A stretch of 64,000 nucleotides of DNA from Methanomassiliicoccaceae archaeon (GTDB taxonomy: Archaea > Thermoplasmatota > Thermoplasmata > Methanomassiliicoccales > Methanomethylophilaceae): NCBI GenBank assembly GCA_016281925.1, contig JAEEJP010000010.1, positions 29,050 through 93,049 of the forward strand. Direction: 5' to 3'. Made by a program: the position numbers and the translations under genes. Shown piece by piece: positions 9,791 through 19,599 of this stretch (positions within the stretch are counted from its first letter, which is position 1; each line of letters opens with the position of its first letter). A model generated the notes under the pieces. The model worked only from the letters and a program-made list of their open reading frames with translations. It made no database searches and was not told the DNA's origin.

Positions 9791-11380
9791 TTAAGGATAT
9801 CGGCGGGATCTCTTCCAAATAATAAGGCCGACGATCGCACCCAAAATCGCAAGGGCTATGACGGCGATCGCCCAGAGAGGGAATCCTCCGTCGGATTTGC
9901 CTTCATCTATAAACATATGAGTGGCATCTTCACCGGCAAAGGTGTGGCCTCTGAGATTATCGGCCGTCTGCAGAATCTCTTTTCCGTCCTTGGTGAGGAA
10001 TACATGGGCTATGAACGGATGTTCCCCGGTGATCGTCGTCAGCTCTTTGCCGAAGGAGATCCTCAGCAGGGGCTCCTTCAGGTAGGAGGGGTGGGTGCAG
10101 GCGCCGTCGCTGATGGTGGTGACGGAATCGGGGAAAGTCAGCGACTCCAGGACCGTAAGGTTGGAGAATGCGTTGACGTCGATCTTCTTCACGGTGGAAG
10201 GAACGGTGAAACTGGTCTTTTTGCAGCCGCCGGGGAACTGCATCAGGGTCTCGACCTTCTTGTCGTAGAGAATGCCGTCCACCGTTGCGTAGTGTTCGTT
10301 AGAAGAATCGATGGATATGGTTTCCAATGTGCTGCATGCCGCGAAAACTCTCTCTCCCAAGGATTCGACGCAAGCAGGTATCTCCACGGTCTTGAGCTTT
10401 ATATTGTCCAGGAATGCGCCGTTGCCGATGGACTTCAGGACGGTCGTCCCGGAGAAATCTATGGTTTCGATGTGCTCGCAGGAATTGAATGCGAACTTCC
10501 CTATGCTGGTCACGGTATTGGGTATCTTGATGGAGGTCAGACCTTCGCATTTCTCGAAAGCGTTGTCGCTGATGGCCGTGACCGAATCGGGAATGGTGAC
10601 CGCACCTATCTTAAAGCCCGTGGCGAACGCGGCAGGACCTATGCTGGTCACGGTATTGGGTATCTCATACAAGGAAACTGCTTTTGCAGGAGGGTAATGG
10701 AGGACAGTCTTCATATCGATGTCATAGACCACTCCGTCGACGTCGACATATTTCGGATTGTCAGGATCCACATCGATGGATTGGAGGCTGTAGCACTCTA
10801 CGAATGCGCCTGTGCCCAATGAGGTCACCGTAGCAGGCACGTAGAAGCTTCCGATCGAGCTGGCCACGAAGGCACTTCTGCCGATCGTGGCGAGCGACGT
10901 GGCTCCTCTTGTGTCCACGCTCGCCAGGGATATGCAAAGATCGAATGCGTAATCCCCGATGGTCTCCACTGTGGAAGGTATTACGACGCCCGTGAGTTTT
11001 TTGTTCTCATAGAATGCGCCTTTGCCTATAGTGACCACGTTCTTGAGATCCACGGCAGTGATATCGTTGCCCTGGACCGAGAATTCTCCGATCTCTTCCA
11101 CCGTGCTCGAAAGCGTGATGCTGTTTATTTTGAAGTCGCAAAATGCAACTTTTCCTATGTATGTTACGCCCTCGCCGATGACGACGTTGTTTATGCTCTC
11201 CCATAAGGAAGCGTAACCGGATTCCGTAGGCTGGTCATGATCGTCCATCCTTCCGGTTCCGGTGCCTGTATATGTTATGGACAGAGTATCGCCTTCGAAG
11301 CTCCAGGCGACTCCGTCCCCGCATGATCCGCTGGTTGCCGCGTCGGCTTTTTCCGCAGGGATCGAACCTGCCACCGCCAC
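9791..11380 (-). CDS. BspA-like leucine-rich-repeat (LRR_5) surface protein with C-terminal TM anchor
   Basis: Many repeats such as VTIPDSVTAISDNAFEKCEGLTSIKIPNTVTSIGKFAFNSCEHIETIDF; C-terminal AIAVIALAILGAIVGLIIWKRSRR. Confidence 0.92.
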   Translation of the reverse strand: MAVAGSIPAEKADAATSGSCGDGVAWSFEGDTLSITYTGTGTGRMDDHDQPTESGYASLWESINNVVIGEGVTYIGKVAFCDFKINSITLSSTVEEIGEFSVQGNDITAVDLKNVVTIGKGAFYENKKLTGVVIPSTVETIGDYAFDLCISLASVDTRGATSLATIGRSAFVASSIGSFYVPATVTSLGTGAFVECYSLQSIDVDPDNPKYVDVDGVVYDIDMKTVLHYPPAKAVSLYEIPNTVTSIGPAAFATGFKIGAVTIPDSVTAISDNAFEKCEGLTSIKIPNTVTSIGKFAFNSCEHIETIDFSGTTVLKSIGNGAFLDNIKLKTVEIPACVESLGERVFAACSTLETISIDSSNEHYATVDGILYDKKVETLMQFPGGCKKTSFTVPSTVKKIDVNAFSNLTVLESLTFPDSVTTISDGACTHPSYLKEPLLRISFGKELTTITGEHPFIAHVFLTKDGKEILQTADNLRGHTFAGEDATHMFIDEGKSDGGFPLWAIAVIALAILGAIVGLIIWKRSRRYP

Positions 11381-11717
11381 GAACGCTAAAGCGATCGCGA
11401 ATGCTGGCAGAAACCTTGCATATCTTCCATAACGCTGTGATTCGTTTTTGACATCGTATCACTCCGTCAGACTTTAGATGGACGTATTCATTTAAAATCA
11501 TAATTCATAATTTGACAGTTTATAACAAAACTTGTACTCATCAGATTATTATTCCGTGCCGAAGAGCGAAACTGGCAGGCATATGCTGGGCCATGGCCGC
11601 AATCGAAATCAGAGCCCGATTCCGGCTCATAACTGCGGAATACTTCCACTGCCGCTCAAGAATCGCGGCTGGGAACATGCATGGATGCGCAAAACAGGGA
11701 TGGACCGATGGAGGCGG

Positions 11718-13499
11718 TCAGTCGCAGAACTGGAACTGGCTGTCGTAGAGGCTGCGATAGAAGCCGCCTTTCGACAGCAGCTCCTCGTGGGTTCCGCGCT
11801 CGATTATCTCTCCTTTCCTGATGACGATTATGTGGTCCGCGTTCCTGATCGTCGAAAGGCGGTGCGCTATGATGAAGGACGTACGCCCCTCCATCAGCCT
11901 GTCCATGGCATCCTGGATCGCCCTTTCGGTTCTGGTGTCCACCGAGCTCGTAGCCTCGTCCATTATGAGCATAGGCGCATCCTTGATGACCGCCCTTGCG
12001 ATGGATATCTGCTGTTTCTGCCCTGAAGACAGCGAATCAGGGTTGATGGGCATGTTCAGCCCATCTTTGTGGGACGAGATGAAATGCTCCAGCCCGACCG
12101 CTCTGCAGGCCTCCGCTATCTTCTCGTCGGGAACGCTTTCCGAACCGAATACCAGATTCTGGCGAAGCGTCCCTCTGAACAGCCACACATCCTGAAGAAC
12201 CACTCCGAACTGCTTTCTGACCTCTTCGCGCTTGAGATCGATCAGTTCGGCGCCGTCCAGCGTTATCGAACCGGAATCGGGATCGTAATATCTCAGCAGG
12301 AGATTGGATATCGTGGTCTTTCCGGCGCCCGTAGGGCCGACTATGGCCACCTTCATCCCCGGGGACACGTCCAGATTCAGGTCATGGATGACCTCTGCGC
12401 CCGGCTCGTAAGAGAAGCATACGTTTCTGAAAATCACCTTCCCTTCGACCGGCCAGTCGATGGCTCCCTTATCCGTCTCGTCCTCCATCTCCTGGGTATC
12501 CAGGAACTCGAATATCCTTTCGGAGGCGGCGGCTACCTCCTGGAGGCCTCCGAAGGAATTGGACAGGCTCATCATAGGGCGGTTGCATATCTTCACGTAT
12601 GCCAAAAAAGCGACCAGCGTTCCGAAAGTGGCTGAGCCGTCCAATATCAGAAGCGACGCGGCTATGCAGACCGCCACATAGCCCAGATTATTGACCAGGC
12701 CTGAGATGCTCGGCATGAGCTCCCCCATCATGCGGGAGCGGAACGATACCCGGTACAGGTCCCTGTTCACGCCCATGAACTTGGCCTTCGAGCCGTCCAG
12801 ACCGTTGTAGAGGCTGATCACGCTCAGCCCCCGGTAGGTCTCCTCGACGATGGTGTTCATCCTCCCCAGATTCCTGGACTGGGCGCGGTAATACTTCTGC
12901 GAGACCTTCACCACGGCCCTCATCGCGATGAATCCGAGCAGCACCGGGCACATGGCGGCCAGCATCAGCCTCCAATCCAGGATGGACATCATTATCACGC
13001 ATCCGGCCAGCATTATGGCGGATTCCACGGTCCTCGTTATGCTCTCGACGCTCCTCAGACGGATAGTATCGATGTCGTTCACGAAACGGCTGATGACGTC
13101 TCCTTTGTGCATCCTGTCCAGGGATCCCACCGGTATGCGGGACACCTTGCCGGACTGCTCTTTCCTGAGCATGTTGCCCAGCTTCTCCTCGGTATTCCAT
13201 TCCGCGAGGGTCCGCACCCTCTCCAGGATCATGGACGATGCGTAGATCGCCAGAAGGATGAGCGCGGTCGGCAGTATTTCGCCTGGATCTATCGCCCCGC
13301 CCTGTTCGATGCGGTCCGCGGCGTAATCGGCTATCGATCCCAGAAGGGTCGGGCCTACCATGGCCAGAACGGTAAGGATCAGATTCAGAGCTATGATGAG
13401 CGCGAATATCCGATGGAAAGGCCTGGAATATGCGATGAATCTCCGGAGGAACGGCCATATCCTCTTCTTTTCCGGCTTCCCGGAGTCTTCGGAGCTCAT
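11718..13499 (-). CDS. ABC exporter, fused TM + ATP-binding subunit (multidrug type)
   Basis: IVGPTGAGKTTISNLLLRYY, LSSGQKQQISIARA, LIMDEATSSVD; N-terminal 6-TM domain. Confidence 0.94.
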   Translation of the reverse strand: MSSEDSGKPEKKRIWPFLRRFIAYSRPFHRIFALIIALNLILTVLAMVGPTLLGSIADYAADRIEQGGAIDPGEILPTALILLAIYASSMILERVRTLAEWNTEEKLGNMLRKEQSGKVSRIPVGSLDRMHKGDVISRFVNDIDTIRLRSVESITRTVESAIMLAGCVIMMSILDWRLMLAAMCPVLLGFIAMRAVVKVSQKYYRAQSRNLGRMNTIVEETYRGLSVISLYNGLDGSKAKFMGVNRDLYRVSFRSRMMGELMPSISGLVNNLGYVAVCIAASLLILDGSATFGTLVAFLAYVKICNRPMMSLSNSFGGLQEVAAASERIFEFLDTQEMEDETDKGAIDWPVEGKVIFRNVCFSYEPGAEVIHDLNLDVSPGMKVAIVGPTGAGKTTISNLLLRYYDPDSGSITLDGAELIDLKREEVRKQFGVVLQDVWLFRGTLRQNLVFGSESVPDEKIAEACRAVGLEHFISSHKDGLNMPINPDSLSSGQKQQISIARAVIKDAPMLIMDEATSSVDTRTERAIQDAMDRLMEGRTSFIIAHRLSTIRNADHIIVIRKGEIIERGTHEELLSKGGFYRSLYDSQFQFCD

Positions 13500-15238
13500 C
13501 TCTGCGCCTCCGAAAGCTGGGATTCGGCCGTCTCGCGGTAGAGCCTGCAGCTCTCCATCAGCTCCTCGTGGCTGCCGATGCCTGCTATGCGGCCTCCGTC
13601 CAGCACGATGATCTTATCGGAATCCATCACGGTGCTCACTCTCTGGGCCACGAACACCTTGGTGGGCGCCTCGCGGTACTCCCTGATGGCCGAGCGCAGC
13701 CTGCTGTCCGTTATGAAATCCAGCGCCGAGAACGGGTCGTCCAGGATCCATATGGGAGCGTCCTTGCAGACGGCGCGGGCGATGGATATCCTCTGCCTCT
13801 GCCCTCCGGACAGGTTGCGCCCCTCCTCCGTGAGCTCGAACGATTCGTTCCCTTCCAGATCGTCGATGAATTCGCTGGCCTGGGCTATGGATTCGGCGAC
13901 GTGAATGTCGTCCATGTCCCTTTCCGGCGCGGTCGAGCCGTAGTTGATGTTGAACTCTATTGTCCCGGTGAATATCGTGTTGGCCTGCGGGACATAGCTT
14001 ATCTGCGAGTTCAGAGCCTTGCGGTCGTATTCGCGCACATCCGTCCCGCTGACCAGCACCTCCCCTTCGGTGCATAGGTAAAGACGCATCATGAGGTTCA
14101 CCAGAGTCGTCTTCCCGGCACCCGTGGCGCCCATGATAGCCACGGTCTCCCCGCGTTCTATCCTGAATGAGATGTCATGGAGGACCTCGGCGTCGGTCCC
14201 GGGATAGGTGAAGGACACGTTCCGGAACTCTATCGTCCCGATTTCGCCGCCCTTGCCGTCGTAGGTCCCGTTGGGGATCGCCGGGCCGTAGCCGAGAAGC
14301 TCTTCCACGCGCCCGATGGATGCGAACGCCCTGGAGGAGAACTGTATCATCATCCCCAGCCTCATGAACGCGTTCAGGATCTGGATCGCATAGGCGGAGA
14401 AGACTATCATATCGGAGAACAGGAGCGTCTGATGGCCGTGATCCGCGGTCCCGGACAGGAGGATTATGCCCAGCCAATATATGGCCAGCATGAGGAAGTT
14501 GCTGATGCTGGACGACAGCACAGGCGTGATCGAGCTGGTTTTCCATATCCTGAGGGAGTTCTCCATCATGTCGTCGCTGGATTCCTCGAATTTCTGCTGC
14601 TGGAACTTCTCTGCGTTGTATGCCCTTACCACCCTCAGCCCGGTCAGATGCTCCAGAGCATGGCGGTTGATGCGGTCTGTGAGCACCGGTATGCGCCTGT
14701 ATCCCGGGCGCGTCTTCCACACGACCAGGGCGATGGAGAGGACGGTTACTATGACTCCGATGACGGTGACGGCCGTCCATTCCCACTCCGATCCGGAGAT
14801 CTTCATCAGAGCCCAGACCGTTATCACCGGCACCAGGATCAGCGTCTGCATCGATCTGGTCAGGAACTGCTGTATCTGGCTGACGTCGTTGGTGCTGCGG
14901 GTGATCAGGGAATCGACGGAGAACCTGTCCACATCCCCCGGGGTGAACTCGCTGACCTTGTCGAAAAGCTTCTCCCTCAGAAGATAGCACAGTGACGTGG
15001 CGGCTCTGACGGCCATCATCGTGCCCAGAAGGGATGCGATTATGCTGAGGACGGAGCACAGGATCATCTCCGCCCCGTATCCGGTGATGACCGACGGATC
15101 CTCGTTCCCCATGATCGCATCCGTGATCACGGTCATATACTCCGGGATGCGGAGGTCGAGGTATGCCTGGAGGATGACGAATACGACGCAGAGGGCGGTG
15201 AATCCCCATTCCTTCCATGTGAAATATCTTATGATCAT
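13496..15238 (-). CDS. ABC exporter, fused TM + ATP-binding subunit; partner of 11718..13499
   Basis: IMGATGAGKTTLVNLMMRLY, LSGGQRQRISIARA, WILDDPFSALD; 4-bp overlap with partner gene. Confidence 0.94.
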   Translation of the reverse strand: MIIRYFTWKEWGFTALCVVFVILQAYLDLRIPEYMTVITDAIMGNEDPSVITGYGAEMILCSVLSIIASLLGTMMAVRAATSLCYLLREKLFDKVSEFTPGDVDRFSVDSLITRSTNDVSQIQQFLTRSMQTLILVPVITVWALMKISGSEWEWTAVTVIGVIVTVLSIALVVWKTRPGYRRIPVLTDRINRHALEHLTGLRVVRAYNAEKFQQQKFEESSDDMMENSLRIWKTSSITPVLSSSISNFLMLAIYWLGIILLSGTADHGHQTLLFSDMIVFSAYAIQILNAFMRLGMMIQFSSRAFASIGRVEELLGYGPAIPNGTYDGKGGEIGTIEFRNVSFTYPGTDAEVLHDISFRIERGETVAIMGATGAGKTTLVNLMMRLYLCTEGEVLVSGTDVREYDRKALNSQISYVPQANTIFTGTIEFNINYGSTAPERDMDDIHVAESIAQASEFIDDLEGNESFELTEEGRNLSGGQRQRISIARAVCKDAPIWILDDPFSALDFITDSRLRSAIREYREAPTKVFVAQRVSTVMDSDKIIVLDGGRIAGIGSHEELMESCRLYRETAESQLSEAQR

Positions 15239-15274
15239 GCCACTGCCCCGTCTGATGCCTCTGGCCCCGTTTTT

Positions 15275-16138
15275 TCATCGCACAAGAAGCATCAGCGTGC
15301 CGGCGACTATGCCTGCCAGCCCCGCTGCGCTCTTCTTGGACAGCCTCTCCCTGAACACGATATACGAGAATGCGATTGTCACCAGGATGCTCAGCTTGTC
15401 GATGGGGATGACGATGCTGGCTGGCCCCGTCTGGAGCGCTCCGAAGAAGAACAGCCAGGACAGCCCGGTAGCCAGCCCAGAAAGCACTATGAACATCATG
15501 TCCCTGCGGCCGATGCCGCGGATCTTATCCTGCTTGCGGGACACGAAGACCATTATCCAGGACATCGCCAGCACCACCGCCGTGCGGATGGCCGTCCCCA
15601 GGTTGGAATCGATGTCCGCCATGCCGACCTTGCCCAAAATGGACGTCATCGCTGCGAATACGGCGGACCCTATCGCGAACAGCAGCCAGCTGGATCCTCC
15701 GCCGTCCATCTCCTTGACGTCCTTCTTCTCGATCATCAGCATCGTACCGGCCAGTATGAGGACGACCCCCGCAGCCCCCAGGACGGTCAGGGATTCGCCG
15801 AGGAAGATGACGGCCAGCATTATGCCCAGGACTGTGCTGGACTTGTCCACCGGAACGACTTTGTTCACGTCGCCGATCTGCAGCGCTCTGAAATAGCAGA
15901 GCCAGGAAGCCCCCGTAGCCAATCCGGATAGGACAAGGAACATACAGGTGCCGGAATCTATGGAGCCCATCTGGGCGTATGTTCCGCTGACCATGACGAT
16001 CGCCCATGCGAAGAGCATCGCCACGACCGTGCGGTATGCTGTGGCCACGGTCGAATCCACCTTCTGAAGGCCGCACTTGGCCAGGATGGACGTCGCCCCT
16101 GCGAAAACGGCGGAACAGACCGCGAAAATCAGCCACAT
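15275..16138 (-). CDS. EamA/DMT family transporter (two EamA halves)
   Basis: Internal duplication: MWLIFAVCSAVFAGATSILAKCGL... / SWLLFAIGSAVFAAMTSILGKVGM...; multiple TM helices. Confidence 0.88.
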   Translation of the reverse strand: MWLIFAVCSAVFAGATSILAKCGLQKVDSTVATAYRTVVAMLFAWAIVMVSGTYAQMGSIDSGTCMFLVLSGLATGASWLCYFRALQIGDVNKVVPVDKSSTVLGIMLAVIFLGESLTVLGAAGVVLILAGTMLMIEKKDVKEMDGGGSSWLLFAIGSAVFAAMTSILGKVGMADIDSNLGTAIRTAVVLAMSWIMVFVSRKQDKIRGIGRRDMMFIVLSGLATGLSWLFFFGALQTGPASIVIPIDKLSILVTIAFSYIVFRERLSKKSAAGLAGIVAGTLMLLVR

Positions 16139-16439
16139 CGGAACCCACTCCCATTCGATGACAACCGGATGGAGGTCTTGGATGTATATGCTTGCTTAAG
16201 CCTTATGCCTCAGACATTGCGTCCTCTGCAGGAAGGAATCATGATGCCCCCGTTCTGTTGTTCCCCGCACATGCTGCATGATTTCGTCGTCCGATGCCTG
16301 ATCGCCAGATTATTTGCAAGCAGTTTAAACAGTCGCTTTCATTGCGGACTCCTTTTAAAAAAGCATGCATGACCCGTGCCAATGATGATGCATATAAATT
16401 CAGCTTTCACGGATCGAATGTAATTAAGGATTAACTAAA

Positions 16440-16472
16440 TATAAATATTAAAATTTTAGATATTCCTAAATC
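16440..16472 (+). promoter_or_regulatory. AT-rich promoter/candidate operator of flavodoxin (TTTTAGATATTCCTAAA)
   Basis: TTTAG-ATATTC-CTAAA inverted repeat just upstream of ATG 16473; shares TATTCCTAAA with the 23142 site. Confidence 0.4.
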
Positions 16473-16997
16473 ATGTGCAATTCAGATCCGGCGCAGGAAC
16501 TGTGCTGCGTTGTTTTCTTCTCGGTTCCCGGCGAGACTTATGTCAACGGCAGATACGAGGAACGGGACCCGGGAAACACGAAAGTGGCCGCCACGATTCT
16601 GTCCGAAGCCTTAGGATGCCCTGCCATGGAGATAGTTCCGAAAGATCCGTACCCGAGGAAATACAGAGGCCAGGTCGAAAGGGCCAAAAAAGAATGGGTG
16701 GAATCCAAGCGCCCGGCCCTCAGTTTCTGTCCGGACATATCGGATTATCCTGACGTTTATCTATGCTATCCGAACTGGTGCGGAACCATCCCCATGCCTG
16801 TTGCCACTTTTCTTGACGCCAACATCTGGGAAGGAAAGACGATCCATCCCCTGTGCACCAACGAAGGCAGCGGCATGGGCACGAGCATCGAGATGATAGG
16901 CCGCTGCGCTTCGGGGGCTTTGATCGGCGCGGGGCTTCCGATCCGCGGCACTGATGCGGGATCCTGCCAGGGCCTCATCGAGAAATGGATTGGATGA
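16473..16997 (+). CDS. Flavodoxin
   Basis: YLCYPNWCGTIPMPVATFLDANIWEGKTIHPLCTNEGSGMG typical of flavodoxin_4-like proteins. Confidence 0.82.
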   Translation: MCNSDPAQELCCVVFFSVPGETYVNGRYEERDPGNTKVAATILSEALGCPAMEIVPKDPYPRKYRGQVERAKKEWVESKRPALSFCPDISDYPDVYLCYPNWCGTIPMPVATFLDANIWEGKTIHPLCTNEGSGMGTSIEMIGRCASGALIGAGLPIRGTDAGSCQGLIEKWIG

Positions 16998-17185
16998 AAA
17001 CCATGGATGGATGTATTGTCGCCAGCCTCAAACCTTTTATATTATAACTTTTAAATTATTATTGAAAAATAATAAATTTTCATCAAATCATTCTATTTAA
17101 TTCTTAAATCATATATTTAGTAAGACCTATCAATCATTTATCAAAAAACTACTCCCTAAACGGCCCATCCGGCGCCTAAATTATA

Positions 17186-17216
17186 TTAGGTTAATCTAAA
17201 AAAATTTAGTCTAACC
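17186..17216. promoter_or_regulatory. Candidate metal-regulator operator upstream of the nitrogenase-like operon
   Basis: Inverted repeat GGTTAATCTAAA-AAAA-TTTAGTCTAACC (10/12 arm match); arms resemble DtxR/IdeR-type TTAGGTTA..CTAA. Confidence 0.45.
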
Positions 17217-17252
17217 AAAATTTAAATATCAACTTGGTTTCACGCAGAACAG

Positions 17253-19598
17253 ATGTTGCAAGTCGCAGTATACGGTAAAGGCGGAATCGGAAAATCCACA
17301 ACGTCTTCGAATCTGTCGTTCACGCTTGCTAAAAAAGGGATGAAAGTTCTTCAGATCGGATGCGACCCAAAGCACGATTCGACAAAATATCTGATTAACG
17401 GCAAAGAACAGACGACAGTCCTGGATTACATCAGGAGCACTCCCCCTTCCCAGAGAAAGCTCGGGGACATCATGCTCGAAGGATCCGGCGGAGTCATGTG
17501 CGTCGAAGCCGGAGGGCCTGAGCCCGGTATAGGATGCGCCGGAAGAGGGATCCTCACGACGTTCGACGCCATCGAAAAAATGGGCATAAACGATGTCGGG
17601 AAGGACGTCACCCTGTACGATGTCCTCGGAGATGTCGTCTGCGGCGGATTCGCTGTCCCCATGAGGAACGAATACGCCGATGCGGTCTACATCGTCACTT
17701 CCGGCGAGTTCATGGCCATATATGCGGCCAACAATATTCTCCGCGGGCTCCTCAACTTCGGAACTGCCCGTCCCAGGGTGGCAGGGATTGTCCTGAACAG
17801 GAGGAATGTCGAGAACGAGCGCGAGATAGTGGAGAGATTCTCCGACGGGGTCGGCCTCCCCATCGTCGTGGACATCCCCCGCTCTGGGGAGTTCATCGAG
17901 GCTGAAAGGCTGGGGAAGACCGTTTCCGAAGCATTCCCGGATTCGATCCCCGCTTCCATCTACGGTCAGCTGGCCAACGACGTCATCGCCATAAGCGCGG
18001 GAGTCAGGAGGCTCTATGATCCGCATCCGCTGAGCGATGCGCAGCTCAACGATCTGGCCGCAGGGAAGGCCATAACCGTTCTCGGCAGTTTCAAACGAGA
18101 GGCCTGCCACTGCAGCAAGGTCCGCAGAGGAACGGGTTCCTGCGCCAGCCGCGGAGCGGTCTTCGCCGCAGGAAGGGTCAACGACCTCCCCATCATCATC
18201 CACGGACCTGCCAGCTGTGGCTACGTCATGTCCCACACCCAGGACGTCCATTTCCTTACCGAGATGGGAACCAATCCCAGCACCGCAGGGATGCTCAGGA
18301 ACAACATCCGGTCCACACGCATGAGCAACGACTCATCCATCTTCGGAGGGCACGAGGACCTCATGAACATAATACGCGATGAAGCCGGCAAAGGAAAGAA
18401 GACCGTCATGGTCATCACCACCTGCGTCCCCGGGATGATAGGGGACAACCTCGACCTGATCAAAAAGAGGGCAGAGCAGGAGTTCCCCGGCCTCAATCTG
18501 GTGGTCGTCAAAGCCGACGGAAACCTTGCCGGAGGCTCCGAAGAGGGACGCCTGATGGCCATGCAGGCGATCATTGACTTCATCGATGAGAGCCGCGAAC
18601 CCTCGGACATGGAATGCAACCTCATCGACGACAACTTCATCGTTTATTCTTCGGGAAGGAACAGCGAATGGACGCAGAAGCTGCTGAGGGACCTCGGATT
18701 CTCCAAAGTCCACAAGATCATCGACAACGTGTTCCTGGACGAGGTCGTCGGATGCAGGAAGAACATCCTTAACGTAAAGACCTTCGACGATCCCACGGTC
18801 AACGGAATGGCGGACGCCATGGCCGGAAAGAAGGGAATGAGGATCTTCTCCGAGCCTCTCCCCAAAGGATACTCTGAAACTTTGTCATGGGTGGAAAAAA
18901 TCGGCAGGGAATACGGCGTCGAGGAGCGCGCCCGGGACGTCTCGGCCGAAATCAGGCGGCAGTATGCGGACGCCCTCGAGAAACACAGGCCTTTCTTCGA
19001 AGGGAAGACCGCAGACATCATATCTGGGATCCTGGGGGACGACGACTGGATCATAGAGGTCCTTCTCGACGCAGGCGTCAGGATCGGCAGCTACTATGTC
19101 TTGAGGATGAGGATGGGCGGAGGCAGCGGGCCCAGACCCGTCTTCAGATCACGCTACAGAGACATGCTCAACGTCCGCGAGATGTCGAACCCTATGGAGA
19201 TAAAGATGGCCGTCCAGGAAAGCGGCCCCGACATGGTCATCGGAGGGGTCATGATAGGCTGGCATGGGCAGCAGTTCAAAGAGTTCAGCCGCGACTACCA
19301 GTGCTTCACCCATTACGCTTCGATCGAATATCTGGACTATATGCACAAGATGATGACCAGCGCCCCTACGATGGGATGGAGGAGCTGGGAAGGCGGATCC
19401 GTACCGCAGCCGGATGCGGCCGTATCGGAGTCTGCCGGAATCACCCGGCAGCAGATCGATGCCGTCAGGGCGATGATGGGCGGCCGCATGCCGCCGGAAA
19501 TGGAAGCGGCTCTCGGCCGGATGAAGGAGGGGAAGACGCCCGAAGGAATTCCTCCTGACATGCTGCGGATGATCAGATCCATGGCGGGAGGCCGCTGA
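17253..19598 (+). CDS. Nitrogenase-like fusion: NifH/BchL-type Fe protein + NifD-like component 1 domain
   Basis: [16 protein letters not shown]-loop, [19 protein letters not shown] and [10 protein letters not shown] (4Fe-4S Cys pair); then [44 protein letters not shown]. Confidence 0.93.
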   Translation: MLQVAVYGKGGIGKSTTSSNLSFTLAKKGMKVLQIGCDPKHDSTKYLINGKEQTTVLDYIRSTPPSQRKLGDIMLEGSGGVMCVEAGGPEPGIGCAGRGILTTFDAIEKMGINDVGKDVTLYDVLGDVVCGGFAVPMRNEYADAVYIVTSGEFMAIYAANNILRGLLNFGTARPRVAGIVLNRRNVENEREIVERFSDGVGLPIVVDIPRSGEFIEAERLGKTVSEAFPDSIPASIYGQLANDVIAISAGVRRLYDPHPLSDAQLNDLAAGKAITVLGSFKREACHCSKVRRGTGSCASRGAVFAAGRVNDLPIIIHGPASCGYVMSHTQDVHFLTEMGTNPSTAGMLRNNIRSTRMSNDSSIFGGHEDLMNIIRDEAGKGKKTVMVITTCVPGMIGDNLDLIKKRAEQEFPGLNLVVVKADGNLAGGSEEGRLMAMQAIIDFIDESREPSDMECNLIDDNFIVYSSGRNSEWTQKLLRDLGFSKVHKIIDNVFLDEVVGCRKNILNVKTFDDPTVNGMADAMAGKKGMRIFSEPLPKGYSETLSWVEKIGREYGVEERARDVSAEIRRQYADALEKHRPFFEGKTADIISGILGDDDWIIEVLLDAGVRIGSYYVLRMRMGGGSGPRPVFRSRYRDMLNVREMSNPMEIKMAVQESGPDMVIGGVMIGWHGQQFKEFSRDYQCFTHYASIEYLDYMHKMMTSAPTMGWRSWEGGSVPQPDAAVSESAGITRQQIDAVRAMMGGRMPPEMEAALGRMKEGKTPEGIPPDMLRMIRSMAGGR

Positions 19599-19599
19599 T

